This document shows positions 24,808 through 32,336 of a DNA stretch of 64,000 bases, piece by piece. The DNA lies in NCBI RefSeq assembly GCF_029029505.1, contig NZ_JAKJSD010000004.1, positions 1 to 64,000 of the forward strand, in the 5' to 3' direction. Made by a program: the position numbers and the translations under genes. The notes under the pieces are model-generated. The model ran no database searches. It saw only the letters and a program-made list of their open reading frames with translations, and was not told the origin of the DNA. Position 1 is the stretch's first letter; every line of letters starts with the position of its first letter. Origin of the DNA: Ancylomarina sp. DW003 (GTDB taxonomy: Bacteria; Bacteroidota; Bacteroidia; Bacteroidales; Marinifilaceae).

Positions 24808-24839
24808 ATTGTTATCAATATTGTTACAATGATAACAAT
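24808..24839. promoter_or_regulatory. palindromic operator upstream of the 109-aa gene
   Basis: Perfect 10-base arms attgttatca (24808-24817) and tgataacaat (24830-24839), with a third half-site-like ttgttac between them. On the minus strand a TATTCTTTG resembling a -7 box lies just downstream (around 24792-24800), so a bound protein would cover the -33 region. Confidence 0.55.
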
Positions 24840-24963
24840 AGCGACTCAACCGTTTTTGTTTTTTTTCATAAGGTATATGTAAGTTCTAAAAATTAAATTT
24901 CTTAAAAAATATCACGATATATCACGTTGGTAAACAAAACATAAATAAATTCAGACTATGTAT

Positions 24964-27129
24964 TTATGGGTTCGCTAACCTGTAGTCCATTAGCTCATCA
25001 AAAGTCCCCAAAGCCTTTTTCCAATATTTAAAAACCGTTACATCCGAATGCTTCCAATTATTCCAGTCTGTCGGCACATCAATTCTAATCTGCATGACTA
25101 ACTGAGTCGTTTCCGTTGTCCCATCATTAAAAACCTGAACCCCGTTTTGTTGGCTTGTATTACCTAAATAATAAGCATCGCCGGTTACACTAGAAAAAAC
25201 CCTTTTAAAAACAGGAATATAGATCGTTTTACCTCGGTTTGCCGAATCCATGACCAAAGAAAGCGGGCTTATTTGCATGCTATGTTGACCATCCTTTGTC
25301 ATTACGGGAATGTTTAGCGTACTGCCACCAATTAAATCAAACTTGACAGTCTTGTAATCAAAAGAAATGTTGAAATCAAAATCCTTTAAAAGTCGCATAT
25401 CCGACCTAAAACCCCTTATGGCATCAGGCACAGAAAATTTATGCTGATCCTCATTGGTCACGGTATAATCACAACTAAGCCCGTCAGGATAATTGTGTTT
25501 AATTGGCGGGAGCTTAGCCTCTGGCATATCATCCCAAATAAAGTTTCCAAATTCATCATTACAAAAAGCGACTTTCCCCTTTGCTGCACCTGTTTTAACT
25601 TTTAAAGCAGCTGTTGATACACTCTTTTTAAAATCGGCTACACCTTCACCGTTTAAACTTATTCCGATACTTTTGTCTTTTCCCGCAAGCTCATAATGCC
25701 CTGCATAATCTAAAATATTTTGGGAATGTTTTGCGCTCCCTGTTTCATCTTCAATTGTATGACCGTATGAATTTTCACCGTTTCGACGTTGAACAATCCT
25801 GTTGGTTGTTTCATAGCCCTTGTCCGTCACCTCCTGTAAACTTGGTGTTTCTGCTTCCTCTGCTGCTAATAAGCCATTCCTGTATATGTGGCTAACCTGT
25901 GTTTCCTCAGTGTTGAGCGTATAGTCAGCATTATAAACAAGTTTTACGATGGCGATAGGTAGAAATTGCTTTAAGTTAGCAGCATGGGGTTTTAAACTTG
26001 GGAAATCTGCCGAAAAGTCAACGAATTGCGACCAATAAGAATAACCAATATAGCAGCTAACACGGCAATAATGAATCAAGCCATGAGTTTCAATTTTTTG
26101 CTTAACCGTGTCCGAATAACACCTGAACGTTCTTAAGCCCAATTTGTACGCTACGTTTTTGTACTTGAATACGTCCTTTCCATTTCTGTAACCATCCCAA
26201 ACCAAATTGAAAGCCCTTAAGTCGTTTGAAGGTTCCAGACGAAAATGAATTGCTTTCGGAAACTCAAAGCCCGCCCCATGACTTAAATCCTGAAAGTTAA
26301 CAAGCTTGCCGTTCGCATTCTTCATTAAGGTTCTGTTATCAAGCGTTGCTTGGGGAACATCATTAATTATTGCGGGAACTTTTACGTATTTTTTCCAGAG
26401 TTTAAAAACACTTGTTTTTTGAGTATTCCACCTTCCATTATTCCCAAGCTCAGCACGAATAATCATAAAAGGAATATTTCTTGCTTCGTTCGTTCCGTCC
26501 TCTTCGCTGTTGTGGTGAATACACTTGCCGTCAAGATAGTTGTTTACAGGATTGTTTGCCCATGCTTCCGAATCTCTTTCGCTTACAAGCTTCGCGTTTA
26601 CTGTCCAATGCATGAAATTATTTTCCATTCCATTAATTACGCCACAACTCACTCTGGTTCCTATCTGTAAATATTTAAGACCTGCTTTAGTGTTTACAGG
26701 AATATAACGACACCTGAAACCCTCACTAGCGGCAATGGAAGCTGTTATATACGAACCATCCCCTCGATTATAAACCCCCATTGTAAAATCAAAATCTTCC
26801 AGAATTTCAATACTTTCGTCCATAGGTCGCATATTGTAAGGAGAAACGATTGTGTTTACTGTTCTGTCACCCTTTGCTGCACCTTCTGTTGTCGTGATAT
26901 AATCAGGCTTTAAGCCCGCATCCTCTTTAGCTTCCTGTTCCAATAAATCAAAGCTTTTGTTGCTTTCCTGAAAGCGATAAATAGCCCATCCGCTTTTTAT
27001 GTCTGAATCTGTAGAAGCATCAAGCACTTTGATAACATCCCCGTCAAAAAAATCTTTTATTTCCGCATCCCTCAATGCAATAGTCCTGAAAGTTAAATTC
27101 GTTCCCTGTTTCTTTCTTTTAAGTCTCAT
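24964..27129 (-). CDS. 721-aa putative virion protein with duplicated domain (spike or receptor-binding candidate)
   Basis: A large beta-rich protein without signal peptide or membrane segment. An approximately 170-residue unit appears twice: the N-terminal copy (about 110-255) has SIEILEDFDFTMGVY, KYLQIGTRVSCG and TSVFKLWKKYV, and the C-terminal copy (about 560-715) has DMRLLKDFDFNISF, TIYIPVFKRVFS and VTVFKYWKKAL. A middle part has SHIYRNGLLAAEE and a Gly/Ser-rich segment. It is the last gene of its operon and overlaps the preceding gene by 11 bases. Size, repeats and position suggest a surface spike or adhesin of the particle. That is inference. Confidence 0.7.
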   Translation of the reverse strand: MRLKRKKQGTNLTFRTIALRDAEIKDFFDGDVIKVLDASTDSDIKSGWAIYRFQESNKSFDLLEQEAKEDAGLKPDYITTTEGAAKGDRTVNTIVSPYNMRPMDESIEILEDFDFTMGVYNRGDGSYITASIAASEGFRCRYIPVNTKAGLKYLQIGTRVSCGVINGMENNFMHWTVNAKLVSERDSEAWANNPVNNYLDGKCIHHNSEEDGTNEARNIPFMIIRAELGNNGRWNTQKTSVFKLWKKYVKVPAIINDVPQATLDNRTLMKNANGKLVNFQDLSHGAGFEFPKAIHFRLEPSNDLRAFNLVWDGYRNGKDVFKYKNVAYKLGLRTFRCYSDTVKQKIETHGLIHYCRVSCYIGYSYWSQFVDFSADFPSLKPHAANLKQFLPIAIVKLVYNADYTLNTEETQVSHIYRNGLLAAEEAETPSLQEVTDKGYETTNRIVQRRNGENSYGHTIEDETGSAKHSQNILDYAGHYELAGKDKSIGISLNGEGVADFKKSVSTAALKVKTGAAKGKVAFCNDEFGNFIWDDMPEAKLPPIKHNYPDGLSCDYTVTNEDQHKFSVPDAIRGFRSDMRLLKDFDFNISFDYKTVKFDLIGGSTLNIPVMTKDGQHSMQISPLSLVMDSANRGKTIYIPVFKRVFSSVTGDAYYLGNTSQQNGVQVFNDGTTETTQLVMQIRIDVPTDWNNWKHSDVTVFKYWKKALGTFDELMDYRLANP

Positions 27130-28948
27130 CCTCTGTCTGTATTAATTCCTGTTGGAATACATTATAAACTAAATCCGTACTGTTGTATCGGTTCTTTTCG
27201 CACTGCGCATTGCCACCCTTGGCAACCTGAATAACCATTGAACCATCATACTCAGAACCCAAACCACCCCGGGCAGTTCCCGCCGTTGTACTCTGAAAGA
27301 TGATAAGCCAAATCACATGCGGGTACTTATTCATGAGCTCGTCTAAAAGCCTCTGATTTGAGTTTTGAAGCTTCCCCCAGGAATCAACCGCAATCACATC
27401 ATACATTTGGCAGTATTTCTCTAACTGGTCAATACTGTTATTTGCAGAAATAGCGACATTGTTTCTTGCTTTACCTTCGATATATTTAAGATATTCACCA
27501 AAAAGTGAACTCTCCGGGGACATCTCCAAAGAGAGCATCAGACACTTTAAACCTTCCCATGCAAAAAGATTTATAGCTTGAAACAATAGCCTGCTTTTTC
27601 CCGCACCCTTTTCACCACGTAATACGACAGCATATTTTTTACGCTCGTAGCCTCCCATGAATGCCCCAAGATCACTACGTAAGGGTAATATTTCGGTGTT
27701 GGGTTTCCAGTTATTTAAAAGAGTCGTTCCTTCACCCTTTGGCATGCTTACCTGTGATTCATTTTGTAGCCCATCAACAAAGGGGATTGTTGACTGCTTA
27801 GCCGTTTTTTTTCCAGTCTGTTTTTCCGGATCTTTATTCTTTGGTTTTAATGGTTTCTTTCTTTTAACAGGCTTTTTAGTAGCCGTTTTCTTTTTGGTTT
27901 GCTTTGGCTCTGGTTTAGTGGCTCTTTCCCTTTGTGAATCACTTACAAAATTCCCGATCTTTGCACCCTCCAATAAATACTCCACAGCATCACTCGCATA
28001 ACTATAAGCCTCTAAAAGTGCCGTGTCCACATGCTTGGTCTGAGAAAGCCATCCCTTTAAATAACTCAGAGAATTTTGTCTGTTGTATTCAAGCCCCAAT
28101 TCCTCACAAAGCATCAAAGAACCGATTTCCGCAACCAGTTCCTCATTCGCATAATCCAGAGACTGACGCGCACTCAGTTTGCCACGCCCAAGCCTTTTAG
28201 GATTGCCCGTGGAGTGCACAATCTCATGAAATAAAGTGCTGTAATAAGCCTGAAGCTTTTTAAAGCCCCCCGCCTGAACCATATGAATGCACTCATTGGC
28301 ATAAGACCCCCTCGTATGCCTGTACAAATTGCTGTCCGACTGATCATGTTTGATTTTGGGAATACGTTTCTTTTTAGACAGGAACTCAATAAAACGATCC
28401 ACATAAGTGAGCATCTCAGCATGCTTAAAGGGAACCTCTTTAATTTCTGGTTTTTCAATACCGCTCACATAATCCAGATTGACCGCCTGATGGAATTTAG
28501 GAAGGAAGTAATCAGGCTTACCGGACTTTTTGCCCTTGTCCTTTCGCATGGGAATGTATGAAACAATCTGAATAACTTTGTTTTCATCCACGATCTTCCC
28601 GCCCTCCTTTTTAAGATGAGATAAAGTGATGAAAAAAGGGTTTCTGTGGCTGTTCATGGCTAAAGTCATTACATTAGAAACGTTCTTATAAACACGCCCG
28701 TTAATGTTTCTGAAACCATTTAAAAGCTTGCCGTTTTCATCAAAAACCAAACAAGGCTTCCATTCTTTTTTCCATTTGGAGAAAAGGAAACTCTTAATAT
28801 CATTAATCAAGTCCGTTTTAAACTTTTCCTTATCATCCTTCCAACCATCCAAAGAACTCTCAAGAATCCCCTTTAAAAATCTGTATTGAGCTTTGCTGTT
28901 TGCCTTTTTTGTTGGTTTTTCAACCTCTCTGTTTGTTAATCCTAACAT
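27119..28948 (-). CDS. ArdC-like metallopeptidase fused to RecA-like ATPase
   Basis: A 609-aa two-domain protein. The N-terminal part (about 10-330) resembles ArdC/DUF1738 proteins, with an ssDNA-binding-like region and a zincin site FHEIVHSTGNPKRLGR (His241, Glu242, His245) followed by YANEELVAEIGS with a third ligand candidate Glu. A Lys/Pro-rich linker (about 345-385) joins it to a P-loop ATPase with Walker A RGEKGAGKS (Lys451) and Walker B YDVIAVD (Asp522). ArdC proteins protect incoming DNA from restriction. The RecA-like domain could move or load DNA. I start at the internal ATG 28948. An extension to 28984 would run into a terminator stem. Confidence 0.8.
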   Translation of the reverse strand: MLGLTNREVEKPTKKANSKAQYRFLKGILESSLDGWKDDKEKFKTDLINDIKSFLFSKWKKEWKPCLVFDENGKLLNGFRNINGRVYKNVSNVMTLAMNSHRNPFFITLSHLKKEGGKIVDENKVIQIVSYIPMRKDKGKKSGKPDYFLPKFHQAVNLDYVSGIEKPEIKEVPFKHAEMLTYVDRFIEFLSKKKRIPKIKHDQSDSNLYRHTRGSYANECIHMVQAGGFKKLQAYYSTLFHEIVHSTGNPKRLGRGKLSARQSLDYANEELVAEIGSLMLCEELGLEYNRQNSLSYLKGWLSQTKHVDTALLEAYSYASDAVEYLLEGAKIGNFVSDSQRERATKPEPKQTKKKTATKKPVKRKKPLKPKNKDPEKQTGKKTAKQSTIPFVDGLQNESQVSMPKGEGTTLLNNWKPNTEILPLRSDLGAFMGGYERKKYAVVLRGEKGAGKSRLLFQAINLFAWEGLKCLMLSLEMSPESSLFGEYLKYIEGKARNNVAISANNSIDQLEKYCQMYDVIAVDSWGKLQNSNQRLLDELMNKYPHVIWLIIFQSTTAGTARGGLGSEYDGSMVIQVAKGGNAQCEKNRYNSTDLVYNVFQQELIQTEDET

Positions 28949-28967
28949 ATTGATTTGTTTTTGGAGT

Positions 28968-29003
28968 AAAAAAAAGCCATTCAAAAATTAATCCTGAATG
29001 GCT
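28968..29003 (-). terminator. terminator separating lysis genes from the ATPase operon
   Basis: On the minus strand agccattca / tgaatggct closes a hairpin followed by a run of T. It ends transcription of the structural/lysis operon 22 bases after its last gene and lies 20 bases upstream of the ATPase start. Confidence 0.85.
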
Positions 29004-29024
29004 CTTGGTATCTGTATATCATAG

Positions 29025-29261
29025 CTAGAAAAGACCTAAAAAGCGTTTTCTCTTTTCACCCTTATTCTCTTGCTCCTGGTCCGTTTCAGTATGCAAGTGA
29101 ATTTCGCCGCCCTTCTTGGTTTTGATATCCTTAATTTGAATACTGGTTTGTTGTGCAGGAATTTGATTCTTACCGTGCTTGTAGCCAATTGCCATACCAA
29201 GCCCTAAACCTGTTGTAAACAGGAGAATGCAGACCATTATTTGTAATTTTTTCTTTGTCAT
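29025..29261 (-). CDS. small single-pass membrane protein of the lysis cassette
   Basis: A 78-aa protein from ATG 29261: MTKKKLQIMVCILLFTTGLG gives one N-terminal helix. A polar, charged tail follows (IQIKDIKTKKGGEIHLHTET and a Glu/Lys-rich end). An upstream start at 29351 would overlap the previous gene more and add no clear sequence. Single-pass proteins with periplasmic or cytoplasmic tails next to an endolysin may act as spanins or holin partners. Assignment is tentative. Confidence 0.55.
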   Translation of the reverse strand: MTKKKLQIMVCILLFTTGLGLGMAIGYKHGKNQIPAQQTSIQIKDIKTKKGGEIHLHTETDQEQENKGEKRKRFLGLF

Positions 29262-29265
29262 TACT

Positions 29266-29520
29266 TTAGATTTTAATATTTGACCTGTCAACATCTTTAC
29301 AGGCTGTTGAATTGCCTGATAAACTAAGGTTCTCAGCACCCACAAAGCCAACGATTACGCCTGTTAAGTAAACCGATTGCCTGATATATTCGATATCCAT
29401 TTTCGCGATGATCAGAACCATTGTGAAAAGGACTAAAAGAAGCAATAGTAAACGTTTCAAACTTGGCTTTCCGTTCTTGTCTGTAAGCATCAGAAGCAGC
29501 CAATTGTTTCGGGTTTTCAT
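29266..29520 (-). CDS. holin-like small membrane protein, nested over the upstream gene
   Basis: Up to 84 aa. A second start at codon 11 (MLTDKNGKPSLKRL) is more likely. A Leu-rich helix LLLLLLVLFTMVLIIA and a second helix YLTGVIVGFVGA give a two-helix holin-like layout. It overlaps the preceding gene by 188 bases in a different frame. Either the two are true overlapping lysis genes or a frameshift joins them. The clean holin-like pattern favours this frame being translated. Confidence 0.55.
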   Translation of the reverse strand: MKTRNNWLLLMLTDKNGKPSLKRLLLLLLVLFTMVLIIAKMDIEYIRQSVYLTGVIVGFVGAENLSLSGNSTACKDVDRSNIKI

Positions 29521-29686
29521 CTTTTAAAAGAGTTTCCAGTTTTGTGAGTGTTTTAGCATTCTGTACTTTTAGCTCAATCAATTCCAAATGATTGCTCCAA
29601 GTACCATAAAGACAGAAGCCAATAAGAACAACTAATGCGGTGTGTTCCTTGGAGAAAAGACCGCTAATTTGTGCCGTTGTACTCAT
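29333..29686 (-). CDS. small membrane protein after endolysin, overlapping frame
   Basis: 117 aa. One membrane helix lies near residues 15-32 (TALVVLIGFCLYGTW), then a coiled-coil-like helix (LELIELKVQNAKTLTKLETLL). Past about residue 70 the sequence loses protein-like character exactly where the holin-like frame begins. The stop may therefore be natural with low constraint, or the two frames may be joined by frameshifting. It starts 4 bases downstream of the muramidase stop. Confidence 0.5.
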   Translation of the reverse strand: MSTTAQISGLFSKEHTALVVLIGFCLYGTWSNHLELIELKVQNAKTLTKLETLLKDENPKQLAASDAYRQERKAKFETFTIASFSPFHNGSDHRENGYRIYQAIGLLNRRNRWLCGC

Positions 29687-29690
29687 CTTT

Positions 29691-30305
29691 TCAATTTGAT
29701 TTAAGGATTAAACCAAGCGTTAAAAGAGCAACAACACCAAGTGCTACCTGAGTAGAAGGACTGCTTAAAAAACCTTGCAAATACCTTAAGCGACTCTTCC
29801 AGACCTTTGCAAAGTGAGGTTGATCTTTGATTTCCTCTTTAATGAAAGCAACCCGGGCATTAAACAAAGCCTTGGCCAAATCAGATTGATTAACCGATTG
29901 AACCGCACGAGCCGTTAATTTTCCCATGCTGCCATCCACAGCCAACCTAAAGCCCGAACGATTGAGAATTTTTTGAAGTTCTTTAACCGCTCGACCCTTT
30001 CCGGAATTAACCGCAAAATCTAAAAGTTGAGTTGCAAACTCCTGTTTGAAGTAAGGCAGCCAAAGTTTGTTCCAATACACTTTGATATAGAAGCCCTCTA
30101 CAAGAGAGGCAAGACTACTAAAAACCGTATTATTCCCAATAGCACCACTGGTTTTAATCTTGTCTATAAAGTCCCAACCGCCCCAAGACGGGTGATACTT
30201 ACGGGAAATGCCGCAATAAGTTTCGCCCCCATTATCAAGCGGGTTGTTGGCATAACCCCCTTCGTTTCTCTCAATAATTGGGTAACTGATTTTGAATTCT
30301 GCCAT
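29691..30305 (-). CDS. GH108 N-acetylmuramidase (endolysin) with C-terminal membrane anchor
   Basis: A 204-aa lysozyme-like enzyme that cleaves peptidoglycan. The GH108 signature IIERNEGGYANNPLDNGGE is complete, with catalytic Glu15, followed by YCGISRKYHPSW. The C-terminal predicted peptidoglycan-binding part contains FAVNSGKGRAVKELQKILN and a typical VDGSMGKLT segment. The last 25 residues form a hydrophobic helix (VALGVVALLTLGLIL), unusual for a plain endolysin. It suggests membrane tethering or a virion-membrane role in genome entry. It sits between the annexin-like gene and small membrane genes in the structural operon. Confidence 0.92.
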   Translation of the reverse strand: MAEFKISYPIIERNEGGYANNPLDNGGETYCGISRKYHPSWGGWDFIDKIKTSGAIGNNTVFSSLASLVEGFYIKVYWNKLWLPYFKQEFATQLLDFAVNSGKGRAVKELQKILNRSGFRLAVDGSMGKLTARAVQSVNQSDLAKALFNARVAFIKEEIKDQPHFAKVWKSRLRYLQGFLSSPSTQVALGVVALLTLGLILKSN

Positions 30306-30308
30306 AGC

Positions 30309-30827
30309 TTAAATTTTTACATTGATTTTAGAAAGTGTCGCTCTGATGACCCGAAGCTCTTTAGCATTTAACTCCTTATAAAGCCAACCAACCAAATTAA
30401 GACCATCAGGAAGCCCGAAAGCAGCACCAATCAAAAGCCAATCCGCCTTGTTTTTAGGAATCTGCAAAGCCGCTATAATTTGAGCTTCGTCCGTTCCCAT
30501 ACCATCCATGGCAACAAATAAAGCTTGAGCAGTGTCTTTGGCTTCAATCTGTGTCAGTGTTGGTCGCTGCCCATTATTAACAAGCTCTTTCGCAACCTCT
30601 TTCTTGTAGACAATCTCATTGTGCTTTCGCTCTTCTTCCTTCTTTTTTCCTGTCAGTACATCGAAGGTTTCACCCATACCGGAATAAAGCTTATAGCCCA
30701 TTAAGAGGACTAAAGCACCAACAGCTAAACCTGTAAGATTAACCGCTTTCTTCTGGTTTGGCTTTAAGTTCCTGTACTTTTCAACTCCCTTTTTAGCTAC
30801 CATTGCAGCGGGGAGTACCCCTAGCAT
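30309..30827 (-). CDS. membrane protein with annexin-like repeat
   Basis: A protein of about 172 aa. It has one helix near residues 30-50 (LTGLAVGALVLLMGY). A charged segment follows, then a C-terminal domain whose ALFVAMDGMGTDEAQIIAAL strongly recalls one annexin repeat (AMKGxGTDExxI). A full annexin has four repeats. Only one is here. The start at 30827 overlaps the stop of the 55-aa gene before it (ATGCTAG), giving translational coupling. Likely a virion or entry membrane protein by position. Confidence 0.65.
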   Translation of the reverse strand: MLGVLPAAMVAKKGVEKYRNLKPNQKKAVNLTGLAVGALVLLMGYKLYSGMGETFDVLTGKKKEEERKHNEIVYKKEVAKELVNNGQRPTLTQIEAKDTAQALFVAMDGMGTDEAQIIAALQIPKNKADWLLIGAAFGLPDGLNLVGWLYKELNAKELRVIRATLSKINVKI

Positions 30828-30988
30828 GCTGCACGAAATTTCCAAGCCTTTTTCAACATCTTGTTGATGTCCTTTCCGCTATCTTTGAAGGCTTCAATTA
30901 TTCTTAAACTCTGATCATTTAAAAGCGTTCCGAACTCCACTAAAAGCTCTGCTTTCTCTTCTTCCGTGAATTGTTTTTTATCTGTCAT
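30821..30988 (-). CDS. 55-aa hypothetical protein
   Basis: ATG at 30988 to TAG at 30821, reading MTDKKQFTEEEKAELL...FRAAC, a short amphipathic helical protein. It fills the gap between the beta-rich protein gene and the annexin-like gene, with its stop overlapping the next ATG. Tight spacing on both sides (2 bases upstream, coupled downstream) supports it as a real gene. Confidence 0.6.
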   Translation of the reverse strand: MTDKKQFTEEEKAELLVEFGTLLNDQSLRIIEAFKDSGKDINKMLKKAWKFRAAC

Positions 30989-30990
30989 AG

Positions 30991-31323
30991 CTATTCCTTA
31001 TCCTTGTTAAAAATTGTAACGTTATTCTCTTCTATTTGCTGCCTTGAAATCCAAGGGCGGGCTAGAATAAAAAGCCCCTTATTGTCGGTTGTCTCTGAAT
31101 CTGCAATAGTGCCGTAAAAGGTTGATGTAACCGTAATATTTTCAAGCTCCAAAACCTCACCCCTTAAAAGCGGGTAGCCTACTTTTGTGCCGTAGTCAGG
31201 AAAAATGAAAATGGTATCATCAGTTTTATTGGTCAGTATTATAGAATAGGAAGGGGGAACCGTGATTTTCACTTTTCCCCCTCCACTGTAGACAACCTTT
31301 TGCACACTGTCAAAAAGTTTCAT
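30991..31323 (-). CDS. small beta-rich putative virion protein
   Basis: 110 aa, predicted all-beta (VVYSGGGKVKITVPPSYSIIL, TIFIFPDYGTKVG, ITVTSTFYGTIADSE), no signal peptide or membrane helix. It sits directly downstream of another 110-aa beta-rich protein and of the capsid candidate, with gaps under 10 bases. A penton, spike-base or decoration protein is plausible from position only. Confidence 0.65.
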   Translation of the reverse strand: MKLFDSVQKVVYSGGGKVKITVPPSYSIILTNKTDDTIFIFPDYGTKVGYPLLRGEVLELENITVTSTFYGTIADSETTDNKGLFILARPWISRQQIEENNVTIFNKDKE

Positions 31324-31329
31324 CTCTCT

Positions 31330-31662
31330 CTATTTTTCGGCTGTCAGAACAAGTGTTCCCTCCACTTCCGCACCGTCTTCATTTGCTATGATGATACGAA
31401 GCGCACAGCCCGTTAACATTCGGTTAATTACCAGTTCTTCACGTCCGTTGCCCAGTTGATAGTAAGCAATAGGCAAACTATCAACAATAGGTTCTTTCCC
31501 GTCATGAGTTCTCAACTCAAGATCCGTTTTGTTGTTATGCCTTCCAACCCATGAAGCCGCCAACAATTTCGGATAATCCTCTAAAAAGAACTCCGTATTA
31601 GCTGCGGAGTTCGGGTTTCTGGGATCAATATTTACAGGGAATGAAAATCTTTTAACCGCCAT
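31330..31662 (-). CDS. small beta-rich putative virion protein
   Basis: 110 aa, beta-rich: KRFSFPVNIDPRNPNSAAN, then ELVINRMLTGCALRIII and EVEGTLVLTAEK. Two bases separate its ATG from the stop of the capsid candidate, suggesting strongly coupled, possibly stoichiometric expression. No known family recognised. Confidence 0.65.
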   Translation of the reverse strand: MAVKRFSFPVNIDPRNPNSAANTEFFLEDYPKLLAASWVGRHNNKTDLELRTHDGKEPIVDSLPIAYYQLGNGREELVINRMLTGCALRIIIANEDGAEVEGTLVLTAEK

Positions 31663-31664
31663 GA

Positions 31665-32255
31665 TTAGTTAGAAGATAAACGGTAACCAACCAAAGCAAA
31701 CTCAAACACAATAGGTTTGTCAGACGCACCAACAGCTTGCAGGCAGTTGATTTCAGGCTGAATGGATTGATTTTGAGTGATCACAAAAGGCGTGAGACCG
31801 CAATACTCATTAAATGCGCTGTCGTCCTTCGGCTTCTCCGGCATCGCATGACGTAAAACAACCTTTAACTTCTCTTTGTTCTGAATCTTCAAAGAAACCT
31901 CATTATTAAAGAAAGCCGTGTCTATGCCTTCATCAATACTTCTTGCGAAGCCTAACTTTGTAAAATCGCTGTCACCCTTAAGCGCTTCAATACTGTTTGC
32001 TGTGGAAAAGATAACACCCGTGCAAATAAAAGACTCGCCCGAATTCAACTTACCCGAATCAATATTTCTGACCCCGTCCATCATTGGGTCTTGTGACTCG
32101 ACCAAACGAATAATGCCACGACTACCTGAAAGCTCTTTACGACAGTACAAAATATGCTGTTCGATAAGCGTATTTGAATTAACAGCAATACCTTTTGATG
32201 CTGCTAGTTTTGCAATGGCTTCTTTGATTTGAATTTGCTCGATAATATTTTTCAT
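31665..32255 (-). CDS. major capsid protein candidate
   Basis: 196 aa. A short helical N-terminus (IEQIQIKEAIAKLAASKG) is followed by a long beta-strand-rich region (SGESFICTGVIFSTAN, SLKIQNKEKLKVVLRHAM, GLTPFVITQNQSI, KPIVFEFALVGYRL). No signal peptide or membrane segment. It sits mid-operon, with a stable hairpin in its 5' leader and two small beta proteins coupled behind. Size and strand content would fit a single jelly-roll or similar capsid subunit. This is inference. No sequence signature identifies it. Confidence 0.55.
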   Translation of the reverse strand: MKNIIEQIQIKEAIAKLAASKGIAVNSNTLIEQHILYCRKELSGSRGIIRLVESQDPMMDGVRNIDSGKLNSGESFICTGVIFSTANSIEALKGDSDFTKLGFARSIDEGIDTAFFNNEVSLKIQNKEKLKVVLRHAMPEKPKDDSAFNEYCGLTPFVITQNQSIQPEINCLQAVGASDKPIVFEFALVGYRLSSN

Positions 32256-32273
32256 TTTTTAAGACTGATTTGT

Positions 32274-32299
32274 TAAGTGTCATAAACAGAAGACACTTA
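32274..32299 (-). promoter_or_regulatory. leader hairpin before the capsid candidate
   Basis: Perfect 8-base arms taagtgtc / gacactta around a 10-base loop, 19 bases upstream of the start codon at 32255 and without a T run. It could stabilise or process the mRNA for a highly expressed gene. Confidence 0.5.
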
Positions 32300-32336
32300 G
32301 ATTTATTAAATTGATTTATTTGTAAACGATTAACAG

